From the NCBI RefSeq assembly GCF_029407905.1, contig NC_073630.1, forward strand, positions 47,331,001 through 47,395,000: a stretch of DNA of 64,000 bases, read 5' to 3'. The notes under the pieces are model-generated. The model was not told the origin of the DNA and searched no databases. It saw only the letters and a program-made list of their open reading frames with translations. Below, piece after piece: positions 22,662 through 33,249 of the stretch (positions are counted from its first letter, which is position 1; each line of letters opens with the position of its first letter). The stretch comes from Bubalus kerabau (lineage: Eukaryota > Chordata > Mammalia > Artiodactyla > Bovidae). The position numbers were made by a program, and so were the translations under genes.

Positions 22662-23264
22662 CAGTTCAGTGACTCAGTTGTGTCTGACTCTGCAACCCCC
22701 TGGACTGCAGCACGCAAGGCTTCCCTGTCCATCACCAACTCCTGGAGCTCATTCAAACTCATGTCCATCCAGTTGGTGATGTCATCCAACCATCTCATCC
22801 TCTGTCGTCCCCTCCTGTCTTCAATCTTTTCCAGCATCACGGTCTTTTCCAATGAGTCAGTTTTTCGCATCAGGTATCCTAAGTATTGGTTTCAGCTTCA
22901 GCATTAGTCCTTCCAATGAACACCCAGGACTGATCTCCTTTAGAATGGACTGGTTGGATCTCCTTACAGTCCAAGGGACTCTCAAGGGTCTTTTCCAACA
23001 CAATGGTTCAAAAGCATCAATTCTTCAGTGCTCAGCTTTCATTATAATCCAACTCTCACATCCATACATGACCACTGGAAAAACCATACCTTTGACTAGA
23101 TGGACCTTTGTTGGCAAAGTAATGTCTCTGCTTTTTAATATGCCTTCTAGGTTGGCCATAGCTTTTCTTCCAAGGAGCAAGTGTTTTTAATTTCATGGCT
23201 GTAGTCACATTCTGCAGAGAATTTGTAGCCCAAGAAAATAAAGTCTGACACTATAAAGTCTGAA
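22662..23264 (-). mobile_element. BovB LINE, 5'-truncated, with exact 12-bp target-site duplication
   Basis: Minus-strand BovB 3' 0.6 kb: 'tgactctgcaaccccctgga', 'tccaaccatctcatcctctg', 'tggactggttggatctcctt', 'ttggcaaagtaatgtctctg'. The exact repeat acatgacactat occurs at 22650-22661 and 23265-23276. Coding remnants are in several frames. A short 'aaagtctga' repetition sits at the 5' junction. Confidence 0.93.
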
Positions 23265-23276
23265 ACATGACACTAT

Positions 23277-24231
23277 ACCTTCTAGCAAATTGCCACACCC
23301 AACCTTCTTTAGGAGATATTTTGAAGTATTATTTCTACCACTTTGTACCCCATCTTGTTTCCCCCAGATGATGCTTAAAACTTCTTAAACCTACTGGGGT
23401 TACTCTGAGGATTTTCCTTCATGGCCCTTGTGACTACTTGTAATTATACCTTTATTTGTGTGATTGTTTTTCTATTGTGTGTCTCTACCCAGCCACCTTC
23501 AGCCCTCTGAAGTTAGGACTCACATTCCGTTTTATTCCCCTAGCTCATCACAGTACCTCAGCGCTTTAGATATATGATAAATGATTGTAGAATGGATAGA
23601 TTAATAAACATGCCTTCTATTTCAATCATTTCCTGAGTATAGCGTGTCCGCTCACACTCCTCTGGTGCTGTGTATGCTACACATCTCTTCCCAAGTTCTC
23701 TTCATGAAACACTTTTGCTACTGTGTTATAAAAACTCATTTTCTTTCCTTCTTCTACACTGTCCCAGACTTCCCATTCCCTCTCAGAAAAACAAATGCTT
23801 CGTGTGTGTGACCCTAATCACCCGGTGCATACTTCCATAATAGCAAGCTATTGCACTTCATTGTAAATTATGTTTCTATTACCTATGTTCACTGTACAGT
23901 GAGTTCCTTAAGAGCAAGTAACTCCGCATCAGCAACAGCTAGCAAAATGCATGCAACACAGCAGTCATTTCATAAATGTTTCTTAAATTAATGAATGGGG
24001 TAAGAAAATAATATTTTATTACTTTAAGAGGCCACAAAGAACACTTTATTTTATAAATGTGAATGTTGCATTACATAGTAATGTTATTTTATCTTCCAAG
24101 TCAACCAAAAGATGAATTATGTGTCTCTCTTGCCCATGATTATATCCTAAATGTCTCATGTTTTGCACAATGTATATGTCCAATGAATAATGCTTAAATG
24201 TTAAAGTTTAAAAATCTCATAATCCATGCAT
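23277..24231 (+). other. Unassigned sequence with two short L2-like 3' ends
   Basis: 23510-23605 ('ctagctcatcacagtacctc', 'atatatgataaatgattgta') and 23860-23998 ('gtgagttccttaagagcaag', 'cagtcatttcataaatgttt') resemble the 3' ends of L2, each ending in a (TGAA)-like tail. The remainder is unassigned. No gene. Confidence 0.5.
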
Positions 24232-24378
24232 GATAGTAGCTTTTCTTTTTCTTTCTTTTTTCTTTTTTTGGCCACATCATGTGACATACAGGCTCTTAGT
24301 TCCCTGACCAGGGAGCAAACCTGTGCCCTCTGCATTGGGAGTGTGGAGTCTCAACCACTGGACAGTCAGGGAAGTTCC
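24232..24378 (-). mobile_element. CHR-type SINE
   Basis: Minus copy: T/C-rich tail at 24238-24270, 'ggccacatcatgtgacatac', B-box complement 'ccctgaccagggagcaaacc', and head complement ending 'cagtcagggaagttcc'. Confidence 0.8.
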
Positions 24379-25804
24379 TCAGTTAGTGAGAGTACTAGTT
24401 TAAGAAGTAAGATCTTGAAATAATAAATTCTTCTGTTTCTCAATGTGTGCTCTGTTATAAAGTGATGACTGCCTTCTTAGAGTTTTTCAAAGGTACAGAA
24501 AGGCACCTATGCATTTCCAATTTAATAAGATAATACTTTCCTGTGTTTCCACCCTTTATTCTCTATGTCAAGGCGGATCTTTTTCCCTTGAAAGGCTAGC
24601 ATAGTCTAAATTCTCCAAAGATTTACTTCAAATCCAGATCAAATAGTCAACCATGAACACAGGGTAGTTACAGCTGGGGTTCTTGGGAAGCAACCAGGTC
24701 AGTGCATATTGACACAGAGCTGTCTCACAAGCCCTTGTGTTCCCTTGTCCAATTGCAAAATACCCTCCCATCTTTCAAAATTCATCTCTAGCCTTCCCTG
24801 CAAAAACTGGTTAAAGTTATAGTGATTCTTCTCCACAATATACTTTGCAGCCATTACATATCTTTCAAAGACTCAAAAACTTTTCAATGAATTGGTGAAA
24901 TGATCAGTATATAATACTGGGTGATGAATTAGAGAGAAAATTGTATCTATCATTTGATGTCAATTTTGAGATAAATGGGTGAGAAAAACACATCAAAATA
25001 TTAACAGTAGTTTCAAGAGGGATAATTCTTTAGCAAATATCTTCCTTCTATTTTTTGTCTATTTTCCAAATATTTTCCAACAAGCTTGAAGAAACGCTTG
25101 TAATCAGCAAAACATAATGTTATAATAATTCTCATGAAAGGATCTACAATTAGTCATCTCTACACCAGTGCGGTTTTATTACTTTATCCCCTCTAGATAC
25201 ATTTTCCTTCAAGCTTCTTTTCTGATTGTGAAATAAAAGGCTTTATCTCAGTCAAAATGCTTTCAAAAATAAGAGTGGTAATAGTAGAGGGGAACAAATT
25301 TTCAGGATTGGAGAGAGCGTGGAGTTACGCAGTCAGAAAGATTTAAGTCTTAGGTCTGCCCTTTACCAGAAGAATGATCTTCACTAAGTTGATTGGGCTC
25401 TCTGAAATAACGTTTCTTCATTTGAAAACTGGAATTGTTAATGAGAGGAAGAAATGCACACAGGAAAGAGAAATTATCTGTACATTGAAGATAAGATGGA
25501 GTGGGTTAGTCAGATAGAGCGGAAGAGAAGAGGAGCAATGATTGCCCCCGCACAAGACTCAAGGTGATTAAGAAACTACTTGTTTACTTAGTGTCTATTA
25601 TATCCTGAAGTGTGCTTTTCTTCGAGTATAAACTACTAGAGTAAACTAAGTGACAAATGTATAAGTCATATGGTTAAAGTGATTGGCTTAGGACAGATAA
25701 TCCAAAGCTAAAATATAGATGTCTGGTTTAGAGCAGATGCCTCTTAAGACAGGGCACTATCTGCTATACTGTATATAAAAATAGTGACCTAAATTAGGAC
25801 TCAG
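24379..25804. other. Unassigned sequence with an old L1-like 3' end and a MIR
   Basis: 24880-25110 ('gaaatgatcagtatataata', 'ttttgtctattttccaaata') looks like an old L1 3' end, plus strand. 25310-25450 ('tctgccctttaccagaagaa', 'tgaaaactggaattgttaat') looks like a MIR, plus strand. Both are diverged. No gene. Confidence 0.45.
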
Positions 25805-25999
25805 ATGTGTCAATATTTTCTCTACGTTAGTATCACTTGAATACTTTTTAAAAATACAGATGTCTGGTATCCTTCTCAAGTCAATGAAGGTGAAGAGGTG
25901 AGATCAGGCATTCATAATTTCTTTTTAAATTTTAATTTATTTGTTTTAACTGAAGGCTTTTAAGGTGATTCTAATGTGCAGACAGGGTTTAAGAACCAC
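25805..25999 (+). mobile_element. MER5A-like hAT relic
   Basis: 'gtatcacttgaatacttttt' then 'aaaatacagatgtctggtat' and the end 'aaggtgattctaatgtgcag' plus 'ggtttaagaaccactg' fit MER5A well. The Bov-A2 begins exactly at its terminal 'accactg'. Confidence 0.7.
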
Positions 26000-26268
26000 T
26001 GCTGCTAAGCTGCTAAGTCGCTTCAGTCGTGTCCGACTCTGTGTGACCCCATAGACGGCGGCCCACCAGGCTCCCCTGTCCCTGGGATTCTCCAGGCAAG
26101 AACACTGGAGTGGGTTGCCATTTCCTTCTCCAATGCATGAAAGGGAAAAGTGAAAGTGAAGTCGCTCAGTCGTGTCTGACTCTTCGAGACCCCATGGTCT
26201 GCAGTCTACCAGGCTCCTCCGTCCATGGGATTTTCCAGGCAAGAGTACTGGAGTGGGGTGCCATTGCC
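26000..26268 (-). mobile_element. Bov-A2 SINE, full length
   Basis: Minus copy of the two-monomer Bov-A2: (GCT)n-type end 'ctgctgctaagctgctaagt', first core, the linker 'gcatgaaagggaaaagtgaa', second core 'caggcaagagtactggagtg' and 'gccattgcc' end. It inserted at the end of the MER5A-like relic. Confidence 0.93.
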
Positions 26269-26944
26269 TCACTGAGTGGGGCTTATCTTCTTTTCTATTT
26301 TGCTCCTTGCTTGTGTCTCTCTTCTAACTTTCCTTTCACTGTGATTTAAATAATGTTTTACAACAAGGAGCTTCTCAACTGGAAGATAAATATCAGGAGA
26401 ATTATTTCAATAGCAATGGAGCTTACGCTATTATATCAAGGAGGCATTAGGGAGTGGTGGGGACTAGGATAAACTAGAGAGCAAGTGCCCTGTCTTAGGC
26501 ATCTGCTACTCCTTCAGCTCTAGCTAGTTATTGCCAGGTGGAATACCTACCCACTGTTGGAGATTTTCTCAGCTAGGGATTTTGAGATTTTCTGTAATAT
26601 CTCTTGACTTTTAAATGTTGGCTCAGTTTATAAATATCAACATAGGGGACTAACAAACCATAACTATGGGCTAATCCAACGTTTCAGCCACTGGTTTGTG
26701 TATTTGGGGTTAAAATATGGCATAAGCATCTATCCCAGGACTTTTGAAAGGGCTGGAGGAATGGATTATTTCAGTGAAATATACCTGCTATGAAACTGAG
26801 TCTGTCTTCAGGCTTTTGAGAAGATGATTCTTATGTCTGCACCAGGGAAGCAGCACCTGCACTGATGTTGGCAGTGTTTAGTTCTTAAGCCTGCTCACCT
26901 GGTTTGGGTCCATGCCCAGAGACCCAAGCCAATCCCTGCAGGGG
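26269..26944. other. Unassigned sequence
   Basis: About 680 bp with no recognised gene or repeat. Confidence 0.45.
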
Positions 26945-27028
26945 CCATAATGATAATTCCTAACACACTGGAGGTAACATATGTAAAGTACGTATCACAG
27001 CACCTGCACATAGAAGACATGCAATAAA
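26945..27028 (+). mobile_element. MIR 3' end relic
   Basis: 'cataatgataattcctaaca' and 'acctgcacatagaagacatg' then caataaatgttt match the MIR 3' half. A Bov-tA follows immediately. Confidence 0.6.
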
Positions 27029-27225
27029 TGTTTGGGTTTCCCAAATGGCTCAGTGGTAAAGAATCCATCTGCCGATGCAGGAAATGTGGGTTCAATCCCT
27101 GGGTAGGAAAGATCCCCTGGAGAAGGAAGTGGCAACGCACTCCACAGAGGAGCCTGATGGGCTACAGTCCCTGGGATAGCAAAAGAGCCAGACACAACAT
27201 AGCAACTAAAACAACAACAATAACT
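27029..27225 (+). mobile_element. Bov-tA SINE with internal deletion
   Basis: Head 'gggtttcccaaatggctcag', B-box-like 'ggttcaatccctgggtagga', partial core ('gtggcaacgcactccac'), and end 'gccagacacaacatagcaac'. About 30 bp between the core and the BovB-like part are missing at 27144. Confidence 0.88.
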
Positions 27226-27489
27226 GTTTCCCCATCCTCTCCTACTTGACTGATTTTCCTCTTCTCCCAGACTCCACTTGCCTTGAAATCTAAACATTTG
27301 ACCTATCACCTTCTTCTCCAGTATTAGCCTTGTCAATGCAGTTGACTATTGCTATTATCATCTTTAGAGATTTTGAATATCAGATTTAAACATTTATTGA
27401 GCATCCTCTTTCTTACCCAGAGATAAGCAAATGATTCTGACAGAGTAGTTCTAAGGCAAAATAGGCGTAAAAGAGGGACAATTTGGCAA

Positions 27490-27645
27490 TATGATCCTTG
27501 GGTCACAAAGATCCCCTGGAGGAGGAAAGAGCAACCCACTCCAGTATTCTTGCCAGGAAAATTCCATGGATGGAGGAGCCTGGTAGGCTACAGTTCATGG
27601 AGTCACAAAGAGTTCAACATGACTCAGCATGCACTCGCGTCATGT
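27490..27645 (+). mobile_element. Bov-tA SINE, 5'-truncated
   Basis: Starts after the tRNA-like head ('atgatccttgggtcacaaag') and keeps the core 'agcaacccactccagtattc' and BovB-like end 'gtcacaaagagttcaacatg'. Confidence 0.85.
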
Positions 27646-27699
27646 CATAGAGATGTAAAATACCCATCCTCTTTGTCACTCAAAATCATCCAGGAGTCT

Positions 27700-27826
27700 A
27701 TTCTACAGATAGGCTTATACATTTACTCAAAGACAGATGGATTTAGAATGCAAAGTGGAGCAATTTCTGTGATTTTAAAATATGAAAACAACCTAAATAT
27801 TTATCAAAAAGAAGTATATATTAATA
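27700..27826 (+). mobile_element. Old L1 3' fragment
   Basis: 'tatgaaaacaacctaaatat' and the preceding 'gattttaaaa' resemble the conserved L1 3' segment seen better at 7930-7990. Short and diverged. Confidence 0.4.
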
Positions 27827-27863
27827 TAGTAGGGACCCCTTAAACCGGAGTATATATTTATGC

Positions 27864-28137
27864 ACTGCTGCTGCTACTGCTAAGTCGCTTCAGTCATGTC
27901 CGACTCTGCAACCCCATAGACGGAAGCCCACCAAATTTCCCCGTCCTTGGGATTCTCCAGGCAAGAACACTGGAGTGGGTTGCCATTTCCTTCTCCAATG
28001 CATGAAAGGGAAAAGTGAAAGTGAAAGTGAAGTCGTGTCTGACTCCTAGCGATCCCATGGACTATAGCCTACCAGGCTCCTCTGTCCATGAGATTTTCCA
28101 GACAAGAGTACTGGAGTGGGGTGCCATTGCCTTCTCC
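27864..28137 (-). mobile_element. Bov-A2 SINE, full length (first of a doubled locus)
   Basis: Complete two-monomer Bov-A2 in minus orientation from the (GCT)n end to the 'gtgccattgccttctcc' end. The exact repeat atatttatgca at 27854-27864 and 28138-28148 fits its target-site duplication. A second Bov-A2 piece follows directly. Confidence 0.92.
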
Positions 28138-28148
28138 ATATTTATGCA

Positions 28149-28253
28149 CTGCTGCTGCTGCTGCTGCTAAGTCGCTTCAGTCGTGTCCGACTCTGTGCGA
28201 CCCCATAGACGGCAGCCCACCAGGCTCCGCTGTCCCTGGGATTCTCGAGGCAA
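28149..28253 (-). mobile_element. Bov-A2 SINE, partial (second of a doubled locus)
   Basis: Begins with (GCT)n at 28149-28168, continues through 'cgacc ccatagacggcag'-type sequence and stops at 'ttctcgaggcaaag', so only the outer half-monomer is present. To the right a further copy of the 'gagtatatatttatgca' target appears at 28271-28287. Confidence 0.88.
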
Positions 28254-28301
28254 AGGACTTCTAAAGCCAGAGTATATATTTATGCAGTAGGGACCCCTAA
28301 A

Positions 28302-28712
28302 GCCACATTTTTCAACCTAGGGCAATTTTGCATTCCAGAGAACATTTGGCAGTTTCTGGAGATTAAGTTCAGTTCAGTTCAGTCCTTCAGTCGTGTCTGA
28401 ATCTTTGCAACCCCACGGATTGCAGCACGCCAGCCTTCCCTGTCCATCACCAACTCCTGGAGCTTGCTCAAACTCATGTCCATTGAGTCAGTGATGCTAC
28501 TCTGGATCACCTGCATCTGCATCAGATGCACCTGCATCTGGATCACTGGCGGATGCCACTCTGGAGAGAGTTTTGGTTTTTATGACTGGGGAGGTGCTAC
28601 TGTCACAAGCGTCTATATGCCAGAGATACTACTCAACATCCTAAGTCCTCAAAATTCCTTCTACCTCAAAGAATTGTCTGGCGCCAAGTATCCATATTGC
28701 CTCGATTTAGAA
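28302..28712. mobile_element. Ancient mammalian DNA-transposon-like relic split by BovB pieces
   Basis: 28302-28367 ('cctagggcaattttgcattc', 'gaacatttggcagtttctgg') and 28549-28712 ('atgactggggaggtgctact', 'actactcaacatcctaag') are two parts of one old repeat, a widespread MER-type element that I take to be hAT-related. Its right end appears again after the BovB insertion at about 29883-29908. The name is not resolved. Confidence 0.5.
28370..28496 (-). mobile_element. BovB LINE 3' terminus inserted in the MER-type relic
   Basis: Minus-strand tail (TTCAG)n at 28370-28385, then 'ctttgcaaccccacggattg' and 'accaactcctggagcttgct'. It stops at 28496. Between it and the resumption of the host repeat is about 50 bp of CTGCAT/GATCAC-rich sequence. 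The 8-bp repeat tctggaga lies on both outer sides and may be the target-site duplication. Confidence 0.8.
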
Positions 28713-29878
28713 AAGGCAAAGGAACTAGAAATCAAATTGCCAGCATCCATTGGATCATAGAAAAAGCAGGAGAGTTCCAGAAAAACATCTACCTCTGCTT
28801 TATTGACTACACCAAAGCTTTTGACTGTGTGGATCACAACAAACTGTGGAAAATTTTTCAAGAGATGGGAATAGCAAACCACCTTCCCTGCCTCCTGAGA
28901 AATCTGTATGCAGGTCAAGAAGCAACAGTTAGAACTGGATATGGGACAACAAACTGGTTCCAATTGGGAAAGGATATGTCAAGGCTGTGTAAGATCACCC
29001 TGCTTATTTAACTTATATGCAGAATATATCATGCGAAATACCAGGCTGGATGAAGCACAAGCTGGAATCAAGATTGCTGGAAGAAATATCAATAACCTCA
29101 GATACACACATGATACCACCCTTATGGCAGAAAGCAAACAAGAACTAAAGAACCTCTTGATGAAAGTGAAACAGGATAGTGAAAAAGTTGGCTTAAAATG
29201 CAATATTCAAAAAACTAAGATCATAGCATCCAGTTCCATCACTTTATGGCAAATAGATGGGGAAACAGTGGAAACAGTGACAGACTTTATTTTGGGGGGC
29301 TCCAAAACCACTGCAGAATGTGATGCAGCCATGAAATTAAAAGACGCTTGCTCCTTGGAAGAAAAGTTATGACCAACCTAGATAGCATATTCAAAAGCAG
29401 AGACATTACTTTGCTGACAAAAGTCCATCTACTCAAAACTATGTTTTTTCCAGTCGTGTTTGGATGTGAGAGTTGGACCATGAAGAAAGCTAAGTGCCAA
29501 AGAATTGATGCTTTTGAACTGTGGTTTTGGAGAAGACTCTTGAGAGTCCCTTGGTCTGCAAGATCCAACCAGTCAATCCTAAAGGAAATCAGTCCTGAAT
29601 ATTCATTGGAAGGACTGATGCTGAAGCTGAAACTCCAATACTTAGGACACCTGATGTGAAGAACTGACTTACTGGAAAAAGACTCTTATGCTGGGAAAGA
29701 TTGAAGACAGGAAGAGAGGAGGAAGACAGAGGATGAGATGGTTGGATGGCAACCCTGACTCGATGGACATGAGTTTGAGCAAGCTCCAGTAGTTGGTGAT
29801 GGACAGGGAAGCCTTGCATGGTGCACCCCATGGGGTCACAAAGACTCAGACATGACTGAGTGACTGAAATAAACTGAT
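28706..29878 (+). pseudogene. BovB LINE ORF2 remnant, 5'-truncated, dead reverse transcriptase
   Basis: 1.17 kb of BovB covering the reverse transcriptase and C-terminal end. Visible motifs in several frames are FIDYTKAFDCVDHNKLW (motif A), the SPCLFNLYAEYIMRN block (motif B; R instead of L precedes it) and NNLRYTHDTTLMAES where the YADD box should be, at 29103-29114. The YADD change plus frameshifts near 29000, 29300 and 29455 mean it cannot make an active enzyme. Beyond that are C-terminal remnants (RIDAFELWFWRRLLRVPW) and the older 'aagattgaagacaggaagag' variant. The 3' end is at about 29878. It inserted close to the right end of the MER-type relic: diverged copies of that end flank it at 28690-28712 and 29883-29908. 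Confidence 0.9.
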
Positions 29879-29989
29879 TCACAGTGCCAAGACTGAGAAA
29901 GCCTAGCTTTGCAGGTACAAAAGAGAATGGGCTTGTCTACATGGGCTAATACGGAGTGATCATGAAGACACATTATTAGCAGAAGTAAG

Positions 29990-30260
29990 GTCTCTCTATT
30001 TTCGTTTAAGTAACTAGAGAGAATAAAGACACACACATAAATACACACATAGTATATATGTTTGCTAGTATATTATATATGCAGATATGCTTGTATATTG
30101 GAGGAATATTTCAAGGGAAATAAACTTTAACATTTCTAACAGTAGTTGCTTCTGGAGAGTGGTCTAAGAAACTGAAGAACAAAAGTAGAGGATAAGCTTT
30201 GCGCTTTATTTTATACACCTTTGTATTGTTAGAGGTTTTCTGCAAACTAACTTATTTTCA
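29990..30260 (+). mobile_element. Old L1 3' end (possible)
   Basis: 'ttgcttctggagagtggtct' and 'tacacctttgtattgttaga' follow the order of an old L1 3' UTR. Diverged and without poly(A). Confidence 0.4.
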
Positions 30261-32196
30261 GTTGACATTTAGATTTTATGGTTGTTGTTAAGTAAAATGG
30301 GTAAAAGTCAAGTGGGACCGTGGCCAGTATGTCTTTCCTTCTATTCTCTTTGCTTCGAAAAGTTATCCTCCCATTAAGGATATCAGGACTCTTTATCACT
30401 GTGGTCTCCCAGGAAATGTTTAGCTATTGGTAATTTTTACTTTAATAAAAATATTATTAAAACACAAACACTGTTAGGAAGATTTATGTTTTCAACCTTG
30501 TTTTTTCAAATTCTATTATGAAATAAAAGATCATGTCATTTTGATGGAATTTTAAGCTCGGAGAATATTTGGAAATACTTTTGGAGCTGCTCCAATGATG
30601 CCAACAATGGAAGTATCTGTCGCTTAAACCTAGGACGAATTTTCTTTTGGGACTTTATCTCTTTCCTTGCATGCTCAGAGCATTCACAAAACTTTATTAC
30701 TTAATAGTTCAGTGATGTGTACTACAAGCTCAAGGAACCTAAACCTTTCTGGTTTGATTTTGGAGGCTCACTTTTGTTTCTAAAAGTTTCCAATTAACCC
30801 TAAAATTAAAACCTCTATCCCTAATTTCAAGAATCAATCATGAAATTTTCTAGTTTACTGACGGTTATTCTATGTGGCAAGAAACATTGCAAAAGTTAAG
30901 TCTAGGTGTAATTGAAAAAGAAAAACCCCAGTAAGTAAATAAAGCTTCCTGGAGTCTTCAATTTTTATCAACCAACAAGAAAATTATCTAGAACTGGTGT
31001 TGTTATGTAGTTTGTAAGAAAGAAAATCTGAAAATATGGAGGTGCAGGATGGGGCTGGCATTGGAGATATTAAATAAAGTTGACAGATAAAGGGTTATAT
31101 GACCGTATCAGTATTTGTGTTGTGCATATTTAGAATCTTTCGAGGCAGCAAATACTTTTCTTTTTTTTTTTAATATGCCACCTCTTTACTATGTAAAATA
31201 GTCTTTTATAGATTGGCCTCTTGGTTATATCAGCCCTTCCAATCAAACATCCAATTGTAATCCTGGCTCCCTCCCTTGAATCAGTTTTCACTAGTTGTAT
31301 ATTAAATATACAGCCAATACTATATAGTTATGGTCTCCATCTGCAGACTTCGATATTTTCAATGGCCATAGGAAGATTTCCTTTGGGTACTTTGAACAGA
31401 GACAAAATAGGCAATCGACTATCCTGAAGCAATTATAAAGCTGAGTTGTTCAATTTTCTATGGTGAGAATTCATCTGCCTTCCTCCTAAGCTAACATCAC
31501 TGCATATAAATGCAATAAAAACTATAGGCTCAGACTCAATTCTGGCATCACAAATCAGAACACTGTATCTTATCAAAAACATTTCTTAGGTGAAATAAGC
31601 TGCATATAGTTACAGAAATGCTTCAGCCATAAATGTGATTGCCATAAAAAAAAATCACATTAGTGACAGGTTACCACTTACAGTGTCAAAAGAGCGATTG
31701 AACATGTTCTCCAAAAAGAAATTCTCGGTTTCTGCTGGTGAATCCCCAAATTAAAATACTTTTCAGTGAGCCAAATACTATGGGTAACATAAGTATAATT
31801 ACTTAGCTTGGGTGACCACTACAATAGCTTCCTGATTGTTCTCCTTTAGTGGAAAACAGCAAACCTCTCCAAATGAGCCTCCCCAGTTTGCCAGGGTCAT
31901 CTTTCTAAATAACAGTCTCATATGGTTACTCTCCAGTTTCAAACCATGACTCATCCCTGTGATCTTTGGGGTAACGTTTTGAAGATCTTCCTCAGAGGAC
32001 AAACAAGACCTTTCATCATCTTATGCCAACCAGTATTCCTAGCTTCTCTCCCTTCAATTCTCCCACTCTTTTCTGACACTCTAGCAATAGTTTAATAATT
32101 GCAGTTCCCTGTGTATTTCTGTTACTTAATGCTCAGGACTAGGACTGGTTTGAGGAAGATGAGACCTTTGCCTCAGATAGAAGTTTAAGAAGATGC
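30261..32196. other. Unassigned, mainly unique sequence
   Basis: 1.9 kb with no confident gene or repeat. ORFs of 60-70 residues have no motif. Confidence 0.45.
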
Positions 32197-32216
32197 AAAA
32201 AAAAAAAAAAAAAAAA
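32197..32216. repeat. Poly(A) run of 20
   Basis: Twenty consecutive A. It may be the tail of an unrecognised retroposed sequence on its left, but I cannot name one. Confidence 0.9.
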
Positions 32217-32362
32217 GGTAAATATAATATTCTAATCAAAATAAATGGTAAAGTCTGTAATGAATAAAATATCAAAATATTTTGAATATATTACTATAAA
32301 TATCAAAGGTATTATCTGTTGATCATCATCCCTCACTTTGTGTGTCCATTCTGTATTTGTTA

Positions 32363-32493
32363 TTATTATTATTATTTTTCTTTTTGGCCACATCATATGG
32401 CATATGGGATCTCAGTTTCCAGACCAGAGATGAAAACCATCAAAGCCCCTGTAGTGAAGTGGAGAGTCTTAACCATTGAGATGAGAGAAGTCC
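32363..32493 (-). mobile_element. CHR-type SINE with exact 12-bp target-site duplication
   Basis: Tail (TTA)n at 32363-32375, then 'ggccacatcatatggcatat' and head complement ending 'gagatgagagaagtcc'. The exact repeat ctgtatttgtta is at 32351-32362 and 32494-32505. Confidence 0.88.
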
Positions 32494-32789
32494 CTGTATT
32501 TGTTAATCATATTAATCTTACTTATCTTTCAAGAAATAACTCTTCTAAAAAGCTCTAATTTTTCTCTTTCAGAAAGAATTGGGGGCTCCCTCTTCTAAAC
32601 TATCATGGTGCTTTACACATGCTTGTATTTTTGCACTTATCACCCCATATTTAACTATAAGTGTGTGTGTGTGTTTATTTATTTATCTCTGTACCAACTT
32701 GAGGTTAGAGCACCATGGATTCCATTCACATGTTTCTTTCAAGTCATGCTTATTGTTCCCAACATCTGCTGTACAGACTAAAGCAAGCA

Positions 32790-33125
32790 GAGTTCAAAGG
32801 TGGCCTCATAATCTCTACCCCTGGTTCTATGACTCTGATTCAGTTACATTATGTGGCCAAGGTAATGGGTCTCAATTCCTTGAGTAGGTACATTATAATG
32901 CAATTATAGAGGATTTTGCAGATGTAATTAAAACCCCAAATCAGTTGAATTTAATCAAAAGGGAGATTATCCTGGACAGCTCTGACTTAGCAAGTAGAAA
33001 GCCTATAAAAGAGGGCTTAGGCTTTTCCAGAAATCAGAGATGATCTTGGCTTTCAGAAACAAATTGCCATGTGTTCTACACTATAGAAGTGGATTTTGTC
33101 CCCAAACTGAATCTATTTATGTAAA
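32790..33125 (+). mobile_element. MLT1-like (MaLR) LTR
   Basis: 'ttttgcagatgtaattaaaa', 'ggagattatcctggacagct' and 'ctataaaagagggcttaggc' follow the order of an MLT1-type LTR. No internal genes. Incomplete at the right end. Confidence 0.45.
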
Positions 33126-33249
33126 AGCATGTGATTGCCATGTTTTCATTTATGCATATATGCATCGATCTGTGTACATTCATTGAATGTTCTCAAACAT
33201 ATATATAAGTAGTGGTCAATAGTATTTATGCTCTGGAAAGCCAAATTTA

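Noticed and set aside
27820..28305. Doubled Bov-A2 as a satellite array
   Set aside because: Only two SINE copies, one partial, and the intervening repeats are target-sequence duplications.
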